A DNA stretch of 45,705 bases. It comes from Cudoniella acicularis. Lineage: Eukaryota > Ascomycota > Leotiomycetes > Helotiales > Helotiaceae. The translations under genes were made by a program, and so were the position numbers. The stretch is taken from contig JAAMPI010000282.1 of the NCBI GenBank assembly GCA_013054445.1, forward strand, positions 1 through 45,705, written 5' to 3'. The notes beneath the pieces were generated by a model. That model had not been told where the DNA came from. It saw only the letters and a program-made list of their open reading frames with translations, and ran no database searches. This document shows positions 21,697 through 32,486 of the stretch, piece after piece (position 1 is the stretch's first letter; every line of letters starts with the position of its first letter).

Positions 21697-22642
21697 AACT
21701 AAAATATTAAGCCGCGTGATTAAAAGCAGCTGCACCCTAAATGACGGCACAATCTGCTCTCCTTTGTAATTGAGTAGTTGAAGTATCAATTAATAACAAT
21801 ATTGTTATCTCAAAGTCTTCGTTTTCTGAAGGACTGCGCTACTGCTTGAGCTTTATATTTGAAGCCCTTATGAACGGCCGAACAGCCTTATTCAAGGCGT
21901 TCTCGATAGTTTATACTTAGAAAATGCCAAAATGGTGTTCAATCATGAACCAGAATAAGGATATTTCCTACTCCCACGACATAGACCCACTAGAGCTTAT
22001 CCACCTCCCTTCACGAATACGCTTCGCTTGTCGTATCTGTAGTCGTCCCGAATTTCAGATTACTCACTCAGGGAGCTTTGCTAAGTAAGTGAAGGCTGTG
22101 ATAATTAGCAGCAGCCACATCTCAAGGCAATTCACCCTGGGAACCAGGACACGGTCGTGATTTTTTGCTACCATTATAGGACAGAGTCAAAAAAGATCCT
22201 TTTCTTACTGTGTTTAGTTGAAATGCTATAGTGAGAAGATTGCATTGTCGTGAGGGCGTTAAACGAGGACAAAGATATACTTCTATTTAATTTTTTAATT
22301 ATTCTCCTAATTGTTCTCCTAATTAGTCTCCTAATTACCTTTCTTATACTCTACTAGTATATCTTCCTAGCGCGAACCCTCCTGGCGTGTACCTTCCTGG
22401 CGCGTACTCTCCTCCTTCGCACGCACTCTTCCCTTCGAGTCCTCTCTTCGCTCGTACTAAGTGAGCTATTAATTTTAAAAAGTCAGCCTCCTGAGCCCCC
22501 CTAAGAAGAAGAAGGTAAAGTCAAAGCCACTAGCGCTACACTAAACCTTAATCGCTTCCGGATTCTCTCCTAATAATCCGTAGTTAATAAGTATAAACAA
22601 AGAGAGAGAAGAAGAGAGAGGGAGAGGGGAACTTAAAAGGAA
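21697..22642. other. AT-rich gene-poor stretch
   Basis: No full gene is seen. A 54-codon frame at 21924-22088 (+) has a CRICSRP segment and ends at a GTAAGT-like donor, so it might be a first exon, but no continuing exon is convincing. Near 22290-22340 a degenerate CTCCTAATT repeat occurs, and near 22365-22420 a degenerate CCTGGCGCGTAC-like repeat. Confidence 0.4.
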
Positions 22643-22762
22643 GCGTGTATAAAGAGAGTGTGTATAAAGAGAGTGTGTATAAAGAGAGTGTGTATAAAGA
22701 GAGTGTGTATAAGGAGAGTGTGTATAAAGAGAGTGTGTATAAAGAGAGCCTGGATAAGGAGA
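22643..22762. repeat. 15-bp tandem repeat, eight copies
   Basis: Eight head-to-tail copies of a 15-bp unit (consensus GTGTGTATAAAGAGA) are present. The first, fifth and last copies carry substitutions. The array lies just upstream of the P450 remnant in AT-rich sequence. There are no spacers, so it is a minisatellite, not a CRISPR array. Confidence 0.9.
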
Positions 22763-22797
22763 GAGAGTACTAGGAGATTTATATATACTAGTACTCA

Positions 22798-23227
22798 CGG
22801 GTACTTATATAGGAGTAAGAGAAACCCTACCTACTACTCGTCACGTAGCCTATTAAATGATGTCTATCGTTTTAAAGAGCTTACTAAGGATCAATCAGAC
22901 TAGAGAATTGAGCACAATAATAAGATCAAGCGAAAAGATATATTTATATCTTTGATAGAAGCCCGAGACCCAATAACAGGCCTCGGACTCAGTTTGAAAG
23001 AAATCGTCCCAGGAGCAGGCCTCCTTATAATCGCCGGCTACAATAATACGCGTACTAGTATAGTGTCAACACTGTTCTACCTCCTCCACAACCTACATTG
23101 TCTAAAGCGCGCCAAAAAAGAAGTGAGAAATCGGAAAAACGAGTTCCAGACTTGGGACGTATTTGTGAGTGCTCATAAACGGCCTCTTATGCAGTTCAAG
23201 AGTAGGGTGAAGGAGACTATATCCTAA
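22798..23227 (+). pseudogene. cytochrome P450 remnant (I-helix region only)
   Basis: One frame carries a middle segment of a P450: RFKELTKDQSD, then a TAG at 22901-22903 where Trp would be expected, then RKDIFISLIEARDPITGLGL, GAGLLIIAGYNNTRTS and TLFYLLHNLHCLKRAKKEV. This is the stretch leading into and through the oxygen-binding I helix, with GSDTTST-like residues altered to GYNNTRTS. No N-terminal part, ExxR helix or heme loop is found nearby, so it is a fragment. It differs from the intact P450 at 14341-16171 and was probably a second oxygenase of the same cluster. Confidence 0.72.
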
Positions 23228-23687
23228 TTTGGAGGAAGGGGAAAGAAAACCGACAGAATAAAAGTAATATTTCTAGTGATTACTTCACTGACGACGTTTC
23301 TACTCAAAGCGACTAGTCCATTTTCCTTCTTCGCCTTGCTCAGGGGCTGCCCGCTTAGCTAACAATATAGTAGTGCAGTATGCGGATAAGCGCATTCACT
23401 GAAGAGTGGAATCCTATGCCTTAATCTAGCGCTTGTTATTATTACTATAGCGCTCTAATCCCATTTCTCTATCAGTAGCTCTATGCTTAGTTAAAATGTT
23501 ACAATCAAACAAACTTCGAAATCAATTCTGTCATTGCAAGATTTCAGTTCATGCTAAGATTTACTAGGTAGCCACTAATAGTTGTCAATAAAACCGTAAA
23601 CGCAGATAGAATGATAGCACTAAAAAACTTAGAATTTCCTATGCGGGCCTACAGCTCTTGATACTTTAACTTGTCTTTTATAGTCTC
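23228..23687. other. AT-rich stretch without a gene
   Basis: I see no coding signal. It separates the P450 remnant from the convergent O-methyltransferase gene and may include remains of the missing P450 3' part that are too damaged to recognise. Confidence 0.4.
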
Positions 23688-25895
23688 TTAAACTAATTCA
23701 CTCCAAAACTTACCTTCTATCTCATTCCTATCCATTAATCCAGCGACAATAACACAACCACCCAGAACCTCATCGTAAAGCCTCACATCCTTAACCTCTA
23801 ACCCTTCGACGCTTTTAATGATTCCCTCCCACCTGTTCATTTAAATTTCACTGATCAGCTTTTCCGGAATTTCCTCTCTGGATATATCACAGTTCGTCCC
23901 ACAACTTAATTATCATAAGAATGGAAAATACGTATTGAGAGAAAGCGAGAAAGGGGACATACTGCAGTCTATTTCTCTCCTTCGATCCCACAATAGCCAT
24001 CATTCCCAGATCTTGACTCGTCGTACGCCAGTCTACTCCCGTATCAGGTAGCACGCATTCATCGATAAGAATCCTACTTTCGCCTCTTCTAATTTTTGCT
24101 CCCTTTAAAGCCGACAGCAAGTTTTGTAGTATGTGTGCGCAAGTAGAATCGGGGTGGTCGTGAAGGACATTACGCAGATAGTAATTCCTAGCTCCTAGCA
24201 AAAGTAGTAATTAGCAATCACTTATTCAATTACTGTGATTTACTCTCCTATCCTAACTATACCTTGGCAACAACACACGCAAAAACCACGAAAGCAGGTA
24301 AGGAATGTAAAAGAGAATAAGACAACACACCTATAAAAGGCTGCGGCGTAAAGAAATCATAACCCATAACCTCCACTCCTTGGGCGCTCAAGTCAAGACC
24401 CGCTACGGTATCCGGTAAATCCTGGAGTATAACTCTCCCTTTAACACTTTTAAAATACTCCCTAAAAGCAAGACACTGATGTCCCCTCCCACCACCCACA
24501 TCTACAAAGACAACTTCATCTTCCTCCCCCTCGTCAAACTCACCACCCACTTCAACCCAACCCTTCTCCCACACCCCAAAACAACCACCCTCATTCCCAT
24601 CACCTGCTAAATCCCTCGGAATACCCATAATCAAACTAAACCTCTCCAGTGTCCCCGGCGGCGCGTCGGTAGCTAGCCACTCGAAATAAGGTTTGTCGGT
24701 ATTGAACGCTTGATTAAATGCCGTTTTGGTCGGCTCTGTAGGGTCTTGATAGGCGGTTTTTGCTAGGAAAGAGGGGAGGGCGAGGCAGATTGGGAGGAGA
24801 TTTTCGATACTGTTTTTATGTTTTAGTTAAGAAGGTGTTATAAAGGGGGACAAATAGAAAGTGGGNGGGGATAGAAGGGGTAAGACGTACGTATACATAA
24901 CACTTGCTTCCCAGGCATCAGTAGCGAGAGATCGCGTCGATTCGTTGGCGGCGAAAGTGTTACTCCCCACTTCTTTTACCACATTCATTGCAGCGAGGTA
25001 GCGAAGAAGTCTGCCTTTATTCCGAGAAATCCATGTCAGTATATATTGGTACATATATTGTTACTTTTCTTTTTCTAAATGGAGAAGAAATAGATCTTCC
25101 CAAGTTCTTGATGTTACTGAGTCATGTCTTCTATCCCGTAGATGTCTCTTTATCATGCGCGTTTCAACGCTATAAAAAGAAAGACAGAGAGGAGATACTT
25201 GTATATCCACGTAGGCACGTGAATATCACGCTTCTCTTTACACCTACGAAGTGAAAATTAAAATGGGCGAGGGAATAACACAGGACGCCACGAAAGTGAA
25301 GAGACAAAGACTCACCGACAACATCGACGCTAGCACCCTTCCTCTCTGCAACCTCAACTACAGTCATCGCACCCTTTATACCTACCCCCCGTTTTCCACA
25401 TTCCACTTCTTGCCCATCATTATTCATAGAAACTCCTATGTTAACATCCGCCTCGTCCCTAGTATTCTCACGCTCACACAACATCCGAAAAATCCCCACC
25501 TTAACACCAATTTGTAACATAGGAAGCTGTTTGGGCTATAACACCAGTTAAATATCAGTAAAACATTTTTATCTCTCCTTGAAATAAAATAGTAGATTTG
25601 CCTTTTTGTTCATCAATTCTATCCAATCGCTCTCCTCAACTTCCCGGTGTTGAAATGTACACGCTGTACCTTTGTAGGGCAGTTGCAGACAATCCAACTG
25701 ATTTCAAGATAAAAAGGAAGAGAAGAGGAGAAGACATACCTAATCCCTAACCCGATGGTGGAAATCTTCCGCCTGCTCAATCTCATACATCAATTTGCGA
25801 AGTGAATCGAGGATTTTGACGCGTTCTGTTGCCGTTGTTGACGGTGAGTTTGCCAGGCTACGAATTGAGGTAATCGAGGAGGTGAGCTCTTCCAT
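23688..25895 (-). pseudogene. SAM-dependent O-methyltransferase, six exons, probably damaged
   Basis: It belongs to the plant/fungal-type class I O-methyltransferases that methylate phenolic hydroxyls. Exon 1 starts at 25895 (MEELTSSITS). Exon 2 (about 25535-25316) has LPMLQIGVKVGIFRML. Exon 3 has RLLRYLAAMNVV. Exon 4 has the SAM loop FVDVGGGRGHQC and RVILQDLPDTV. Exon 5 has YYLRNVLHDHPD, with the catalytic His-Asp region. Exon 6 has WEGIIKSVEG and ends at 23688. Junctions 3-4, 4-5 and 5-6 have good splice signals and keep frame. Two problems remain: the last codon of exon 1 is TAG (25742-25740, CAG would be expected), directly before the GTATGT donor, and no normal acceptor is visible for exon 3. 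One N lies in the third intron. An alternative exon 1 end could rescue it, so its status is uncertain. It is a plausible tailoring gene of the polyketide. Confidence 0.68.
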
Positions 25896-26263
25896 GTTCG
25901 TTTTCGTTGAGGCTCTGTGTGTATAGTAGGGTGTGTGGCTGTTCTTTTGAGGGAAGAAAGGTGGTTTGTGATACGTTGATAAACCGAGTTAAAGCTTGTA
26001 TATTGCAATTTCCAAATCGAGGGGTCCAGAGGCTACAGCGGAAACCTGTGTATAGAGCACCAGATTTTTGAAAGTTTGTACGGGTATGAGTTACGTTTTG
26101 AGGAATTATTATCTATATAGTTAGATGATGTATTTTTGGGGCTTACGTGAGGATGGAGTGGTTGCTGCACGGTTCTGCATGTGCTATGCAGTGTTGTATG
26201 CAGACGTGTTTAGGACCGGCAGATGGAATTTACGGAGTATAGCGGTTGATTGGTATACATATA

Positions 26264-27563
26264 CAATCAGGTCAGGTTAGTCAGCGTCACATTCGCTTCA
26301 ATCCTGGTTACCCTACGACCCGACACCCACATATAATAAATTAATATTTTAATTAATTCTAATTATTTTCATACTAAACTTTCAACTATGATCCGTGTCC
26401 TAAAGTCCTTATAAAAGGAGCTTACCCTAGTCTAAAAATGCCGTATTTAGACTCTCTATAAAGATAACAACAATATATCTCAGATCTATATCAAAACTAG
26501 ATACCCCCGCTCGACGATTACTACCTTCTTAAACCGACACACTCTTATACTAACCTATGATTTTAAAAACAAGCCAGGAAGGGGGGCCATACGGAAAATC
26601 ACTCCTAGAGGAAAAAGGCACCTCCTTCAGACCGCAAATTTAGAGCCACGGATGACCTTAAAATCGCTCGTATCGCCGTCCAAATCTGGCCACAAACTTA
26701 ACTATCATACGGTCGCTAGCATACTCAAATTAAACGGGAAAGCCAAGCATAGGCCACGCAAGAAGCCCTTCCTGACGGACGAGCACAAAACGAGGCGTAG
26801 AGCTCACTATAGGGCTAAAAAAGCGATGAAAAGGGATAATCGGAAGGTCTGTTAGAGTGACGAAGTGACGTTTAAAGTAGGAGAAGATTTGTGTATATTC
26901 TGGGTTATACGAGGTGCTAGGAGGGAAGAGGAATACGTAGACAAGAATCTAAGGCCTCCTTTCAAGAGCGGGAGGACTATAGTTAGCGTATAGAGCTGTT
27001 TTTATAGAGATAAAATAGGGCCGCTTTATATACTACTAGAAGGAGAGACAATAATAGCTAAACGATATAAGTAGGTACTTTAAAAGTATTTTATTCTATT
27101 CTACGAAAGAATAAGAAGGAAATATAGAGATAAGGTCGTTATATAAGAAGATAACGCTCTATAGCACATAGCTAATATTATCAAGAAGTATTTAGCTAAT
27201 AAGAAGATCAACCGTATATCGTGGCTAGCACAGTCCCTAGATCTTAATCCTATTAAGAATCTTTAGAAGTATATTAAAGATATAATCTCTAAACGACACT
27301 ATAAAGTGAGATCTGTAAAGCATATGAGACTAGCTTTATAGGAAGTCTAGCTCTTAATTGATAGAAATTTCTTTTTAAAGCTGTGTGATTCTATACCTAA
27401 AAGATAGGATACATGCCTAAAGAACAAGGGAGGAGCAACTAAGTACTAATTAGCTATAATTTAAGCCTATTTAGTTGACTATTTATTGAAAAATGATAAA
27501 GTTATCGTCAAGTGTCTAGGAGGTAGGGTAAAGCACGTGACGCTCTTCAACCTGACCTGATTG
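26264..27563 (+). mobile_element. degraded Tc1/mariner transposon with TIRs
   Basis: A 1,300-bp element is bounded by inverted ends: CAATCAGGTCAGGTT at 26264 and its reverse complement ending at 27563, with a shared GCGTCAC about 20 bp in. TA dinucleotides lie directly outside on both sides (26262-26263 and 27564-27565), as Tc1/mariner elements produce on insertion. Inside, the plus strand from about 26640 to 27450 reads as a ruined transposase: KPFLTDEHKTRRRAHY, a DE-V-F block, EDNAL, and AQSLDLNPIKNL, the family's SPDLNPIEN hallmark. Many TAG stops interrupt it. The element is non-autonomous now. Confidence 0.88.
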
Positions 27564-27899
27564 TACACAGTTCTAAGCCTGACAAACTAGGTAATTAGGC
27601 AGAAAATTCTTGAAGTTTGGAATAGAATCATCAAAATAGCTAAAACAGTTCAAAATTTCCTCGGCCATTATAACACCTTTTCGAGGGGACTTCTCGAGAT
27701 ATATTTCACGCAGTACTAATCTTCACATCTTGAAAATGAAGTTTGCTAACCGTATGTCTTCTACAAGCTAAACTCGGATACAAATCGATACCCAAACTCA
27801 CGTCACAAAATTCCCTTTGATAATTTCCTTTATATGTAACCCAAAATGCGATCTTGATCTCTTTCGATGTTATCTGCATTTAATCCCGGCATCAATGCC

Positions 27900-28200
27900 A
27901 GCAACTCATAAACAGCTGGTCGAGGTTTTTTGACAGATTCGGTTCTATACTAATGACTTCCTCAAACTTAGTAATAACTGCTTCTACTGTTTTATCTTCT
28001 AAATTCCTTCCAAATTTGCCCGCTCCTTTCTCACCATTCTAAACCGCAACAGCAAGTTTCTCCTTGTACATCCGTAGCGCGTTCACGACTATGCTCTGCG
28101 TCCTGGGCCAAAAATCACACATCAAGTTCCAAGGACTTCCCCACTGATCGCCCGTATTTCGAAAATCGGTCCGTAGAATGACAGGTGGGATTTCCGCCAT
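27900..28200 (-). pseudogene. unidentified gene relic
   Basis: An ATG at 28200 opens a frame with protein-like composition (TDFRNTGDQWGSPWNLMCDF, then LRMYKEKLAVAV). It is broken after about 54 codons by a TAG and then resumes in frame with NLEDKTVEAVITKFEEV. I do not recognise the family. The pattern of one TAG inside a well-formed frame resembles the neighbouring RIP-damaged genes. Confidence 0.3.
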
Positions 28201-29523
28201 TTATGCAATTATTAAAGCATTAAATAATGTTCCACATGAGACAGAAGAGATCAAAAGACTTCCCACACACTCTACATACCTAGGCTTAAATCCGTTAAAC
28301 GGTATTTATGGAATCAGTATCTTGAGAGCAGGGGAAACTTGGAACAATCCTTAGGAGGTTGGGAGTAAATGAAGCACTTGCAAGTCGGCGTCTAGTAACC
28401 AATTATTAGCAGTAGTCCCCTGGCATTGGGCAAAATTCTCATTCAGCGTGATGAGGAAATAGGCCTACCAACGCATTTGTATTCCAAATATCCCCCGAAT
28501 CTCCAATCCCAGAGTCAGAGTCAGAGTCAGAAATTTTGTAAAGGGCCTCAATCCCACTCCCTAAGAGTATCAGGTTCAACCAAAATAATGTCAAACTCCT
28601 TGAAGCCCCTGTCTGGTACATCACGTTAATCATCCTGACTAACAATCTTCACTTACACCTTGAAAGCAGTAGCCATCCTGAACTAAAATGCTGTCCCACC
28701 TGTAATTTGCACCATATGCTTTCTCTCAATTGCTAATTACCTGACCTATGCTTTCAAACCCCTTCGGGCCGTTGAATTCAACTTGGTTTTCTCATAGGAA
28801 AACAAAAATTGCAGCTACATCCGTGCTATCACTGGGCCACTCCTTCCCATCAACCAACGGTGGGGAAAAGAGGATCATCAGTTCCGGATCGATGTGATCC
28901 CGGGAACCTTCGGAGAAGAAAAAGAAAAAAATTATAAAGGTGTTAACTACGGGGGAATATCTGGTTCAGCGGCTTGCTGCCACCTATTAAATACTTGTCC
29001 ATCGGTGTTCCTTTTATACTTTTATTCCAGCTCGACTGTATATACAGATATGATGAAACAAATTTATGTTATAGGTGGGCGGACAGGAAGCAAAATAGGT
29101 TGGCATGCTGGTCTTTTTGCATCACTTTTTATATCTCCAGCATTGCAGTGATTGCTGTAGTTAAGTTGAACGCACAGCTTATTCTGGCATTTTTGTCTAT
29201 TTTTCTTCATCTCGTTTTCGTTAAGTGAAATCATTCGTGCGCAGTTGTAACATTAACCCCTGAGCAATCCCTTTTAATAAGCGAGATCATCCTTCGAGTC
29301 TTCCCAGTAACATGAACAATTCAGGGCTATTAGGCTCAGAACCATTAAATTATTTTCTAAAAACATTTATTATATGCATAACCGAATTATTTTAATTTCA
29401 TAGTTCTGTCCTATTTGCGTCTAAATCGGGATGTGGTCAGAAAAGTAAGGACTCGGTCGCCGGTTTTCAGCGTGTCAAGCCCTCTAATATAGTGAGCATT
29501 CAGTGTAATTACAGCGTGTGTAT

Positions 29524-29932
29524 CCCTGTAATTTAGCGAGTCGACACTGTAATACCTTACCTGATCAGTATTAAGTACGCTAGGAGGCTTGATTGCAGCT
29601 TCTTTTCTTTCAGAGTCTTCTACATTGCTGTAAATCAATTATAAATTACTTAGAATGCTTCTCAGCGTTTCTCTAGAGCATGATAAAGTTCGCGCAATAG
29701 TTGTAACAGGTAATCTCACCAACTATCGTGGGCAAGGGTGGTACGCCGACCTAAAAACATCCGTATTTTGGTACGCATCCATTCCAACAAAGTCATCATG
29801 TCTTGCAATTGATTTCTCAGGTGTCACATATTTCGAGCTACTTAGTTCCAACCAACCAGAGAACCAATTATTGTTGTAGTCGCACGAAAGTGCAATGTCT
29901 TTTGTAGTGATACTACTCGCTAAATTACAGGG
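29524..29932. repeat. 409-bp segment with perfect 18-bp terminal inverted repeats
   Basis: CCCTGTAATTTAGCGAGT at 29524-29541 is matched exactly by its reverse complement at 29915-29932. The size and layout resemble a small non-autonomous DNA transposon (MITE). I do not see an obvious target-site duplication, so its identity is unproven. Confidence 0.5.
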
Positions 29933-30586
29933 CCTTGTACACTGTATTTTAGGGACACCACCGCTCGAACTTGGTAATACCTACCCACCTTTATATATTG
30001 GTAGGTAACAATTCTGGCTTGTAAATTTTGTTCTTGCGCATTGGAAAAATTACAGGGGCGTCAATTGCATATATATAGGAATTGGAACTTGATTAGACTG
30101 AAAATTGAAATGAAGAAGTAGTGGAATTCTAATACAATTAATAGGTATAACACGACAATAATCGTTCGGTGGTGATAACTATAAGTGTTGAAAAAGAAAT
30201 TTAGTACTTTTACTGAATTTTATCTCAGAGCTCTTTAATGAATAGTTAGCGTGTTGATTTGTCTATCTATGCTCTACAATTAAGTTAAAATAACGCGTAT
30301 AACATTTTAAAAAACATAGATTATTTTTGTTTCTAGAACCATACAAAAGAAGATAAATTTAGTTGCTTCCAGCTTTATCAATTATACGAAGTCATATTTC
30401 TTTTTAGGAAAAGGTTAATGGCTCCCGAATCTGACAATAGAATATTTGAAAGGACACTTAATTAGTTCGAAGAATTTTACATAAAAAACATTATTTTTTG
30501 ATTTACAAGAGCTTTATCAAGAGTGCATATTAATTGAACTGTAATTTAACCTTCATACCTATTACAATCATTCCTTAAGCTCCTGC

Positions 30587-31172
30587 TTATGAAATATCCC
30601 TAAAATTTAACGTTAGTTCTAGCATCTCTAGCATCTCTAAAGCTAGCACTTGAAACTTGCCGTCAATCTCAGGCATCTAATATGCCCTATACCTGCAGAA
30701 AAATCCTCCTCTTGGGTTTATGGCCTCGGGATTGTCAATTATCCCATACATCACATAGCTGAAATGGTCTCTGACTTGTTATGCATTATATCGTCAGTGC
30801 ACTGTCTCCTTTCTCTGCATAGTTTTAGACAGTTGGGTCTCCGAATCCTCACCCCATATTCCAAAATTGGACTTCCGCAAATTTCACAGAATTCTCGATG
30901 CAATAGACTTCCCGAACCATTGTCGGCTTCGTGGGTTTTTGGGTTGCCCTCCGTGGTTTTAAACGCGGCAGCGGGGATTTTGGTTGTAAGGCCGTAATTC
31001 GTCCCGAAGAATTCTGGCGAGGCTCTGATGGATATCATTGCAACGAGGGACTCTTGGTCGTATAGATTACCTTGCAGTTATAGCAGTGGAATAGAGATGT
31101 TCTGGCTCCTTCTGGGGAGATATCAAATGCGTATTTGACCGCGCGGCAGTAGCAGGATCCTGTATAATGCAT
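30587..31172 (-). pseudogene. GFA/CENP-V family zinc protein gene, broken
   Basis: GFA-type proteins are small zinc-binding enzymes, some acting on glutathione-formaldehyde adducts. From the ATG at 31172 the start reads GSCYCRAVKYAF and LFHCYNCK, then a likely intron near 31020-31072, then SPEFFGTNYGLTTKIPAAAF and HREFCEICGSPILEYG, giving the CxC and CxxC zinc motifs. The end of the domain (IIDNPEAINPRGGFFCRYRA) is in another frame and runs into a TAG at 30677-30679, where the family has Trp, before MPEIDGKF. The frame reaches TAA at 30587. The phases on both sides of the first intron do not fit well, another sign of damage. It may have been a cluster passenger; its role is unknown. Confidence 0.65.
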
Positions 31173-32486
31173 CTTGCTCAGCTAGGGGCTTTTTGCTCTT
31201 TGCTACTTGAGAATTTGAAGATGTGTTTCTGTTAAAATCCGTTCCCAAATGACAACACGCGGCCTTAGTATCAGTTGCATTCGACGATCTTATAGCTTAG
31301 ATACAAAGGTACTTCCCATCCTAAACATTCTGCAAATCCCTATCCTGGCCTTAGTAAATTTCTTTGCAATATCTTCTTTCTTTAATTATTGGGCGGTACG
31401 AAGCATTATTCAGGGGTCTGTGATAGGTGAATGAGAGAGTGACGTTGTCGGTTGGTAACAATGACGTTAACAATAAAATAGATGCATGATTCTTTATCAT
31501 CGCCATATCTATTTTTCAATGTCCATTCCAAAAGAATCAACTCAAGCCAGTTTCTATTTGAAAATCTGCATGAGCGGAAAACAGTCGAGCCATGTCTGGC
31601 AAAGTCGAAGACAAGAGAGGAAATACTATCAGTGAGGGAAATAGGGTCTTCACTAAAACCAGAGGTGGAAAGAGGGAGGGAGAGGTTAGTTTCTTCCTCG
31701 CAAGTCATGGATCTCCATTTTTAATTTTATAGGTCGAAGAAATTGTGATGACGACAGAAGAAGCCGACGAGAAGAACGTCAAAAACCCTCCTAAAGGTTC
31801 GAAAATAACAAAAATTATATTGTCAGGCCAGTCGAAAAACTAATAAAACCAGTTCTATTCCACGATCAGCACGGTCACAAAGTTGCACATAACCCCGAAA
31901 CGCTCGAGAATTTGGATACGAAAAAGAAATAATAGCTGCCCTTGGGTATTTTCTAGCTGGGCGTATTTAGCCAGCTATCTTGCTAAGTGTATCAGCCATG
32001 TTTCATGTTCCATCCCTTCAGCAAGCGAACTGAGAATTTGTATTGTGGTCACCGGTCTGGGCGATATGAATAAACGAAACAGGACCCGAAGGATTCGTGT
32101 TGTATAGCTTGCGGTTACTGCGAAGAGGCATGAGAGAAAAAAGATACTCATGAATTATAAGGTTATTTAAGCAGCCTAAGATCTTGCAAACTACCATTAT
32201 ACCCCAACCTGAGAATTTTTGCACACCCCTCTTTGCATTCATGAGCATGGATGGGTAGTACCGCCCCTGTTCTGTGGAAGAGCCGAAGCCAAAAGGGCAA
32301 CTCACGAGCTCCGGGATTCCGGCTCAATTAGTGTCCGTGCCTATCCAAAGAAGCAGCTCAAAATGCACATTTGCGATAAATGTAGTTGGCTTCTACTTGG
32401 CTTCTCATTTGAAATATAAGATATAATTGAGACGCAATGCGCTGGATCAAGGTCTTGTCCATCTGCCGCTCGCAGCCACCGCCGTC
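31173..32486. other. AT-rich stretch upstream of the ABC transporter
   Basis: No recognisable gene. Several open frames (31406-31708 on -, 31482-31724 and 31883-32107 on +) have no family features. The right end should contain the transporter promoter. Confidence 0.4.

Larger units (their letters stand above)
27566..30586. other. 3 kb AT-rich stretch with unidentified relics
   Basis: No intact gene is seen. On the minus strand near 28880-28420, short frames such as PELMILFSPPLVDGKEWP, FNGPKGFESIGQ and FKEFDIILVEPDTLREWD look like fragments of a former gene broken by stops, but I cannot name the family. An open frame 29411-29638 (-) and one at 29655-29879 (+) lie around an inverted repeat. 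A small hairpin (TACCTACC...GGTAGGTA) lies near 29978-30006. Confidence 0.4.
20301..32300. other. AT-rich, RIP-scarred tract with gene relics and a transposon
   Basis: Base composition shifts to AT-rich over most of this tract, with long gene-free stretches, simple repeats and broken genes. TAG stops at 21398, 22901, 25740 and 30677 fall where Trp or Gln is expected in recognised families. Each is explained by a CpA-to-TpA change on one strand, the known preference of RIP. A degraded Tc1/mariner copy lies in its middle. That RIP spread from repeats into these genes is inferred. Confidence 0.6.

Noticed and set aside
22643..22762. CRISPR-like array
   Set aside because: The units are directly adjacent with no spacers and the genome is fungal; it is a tandem repeat.
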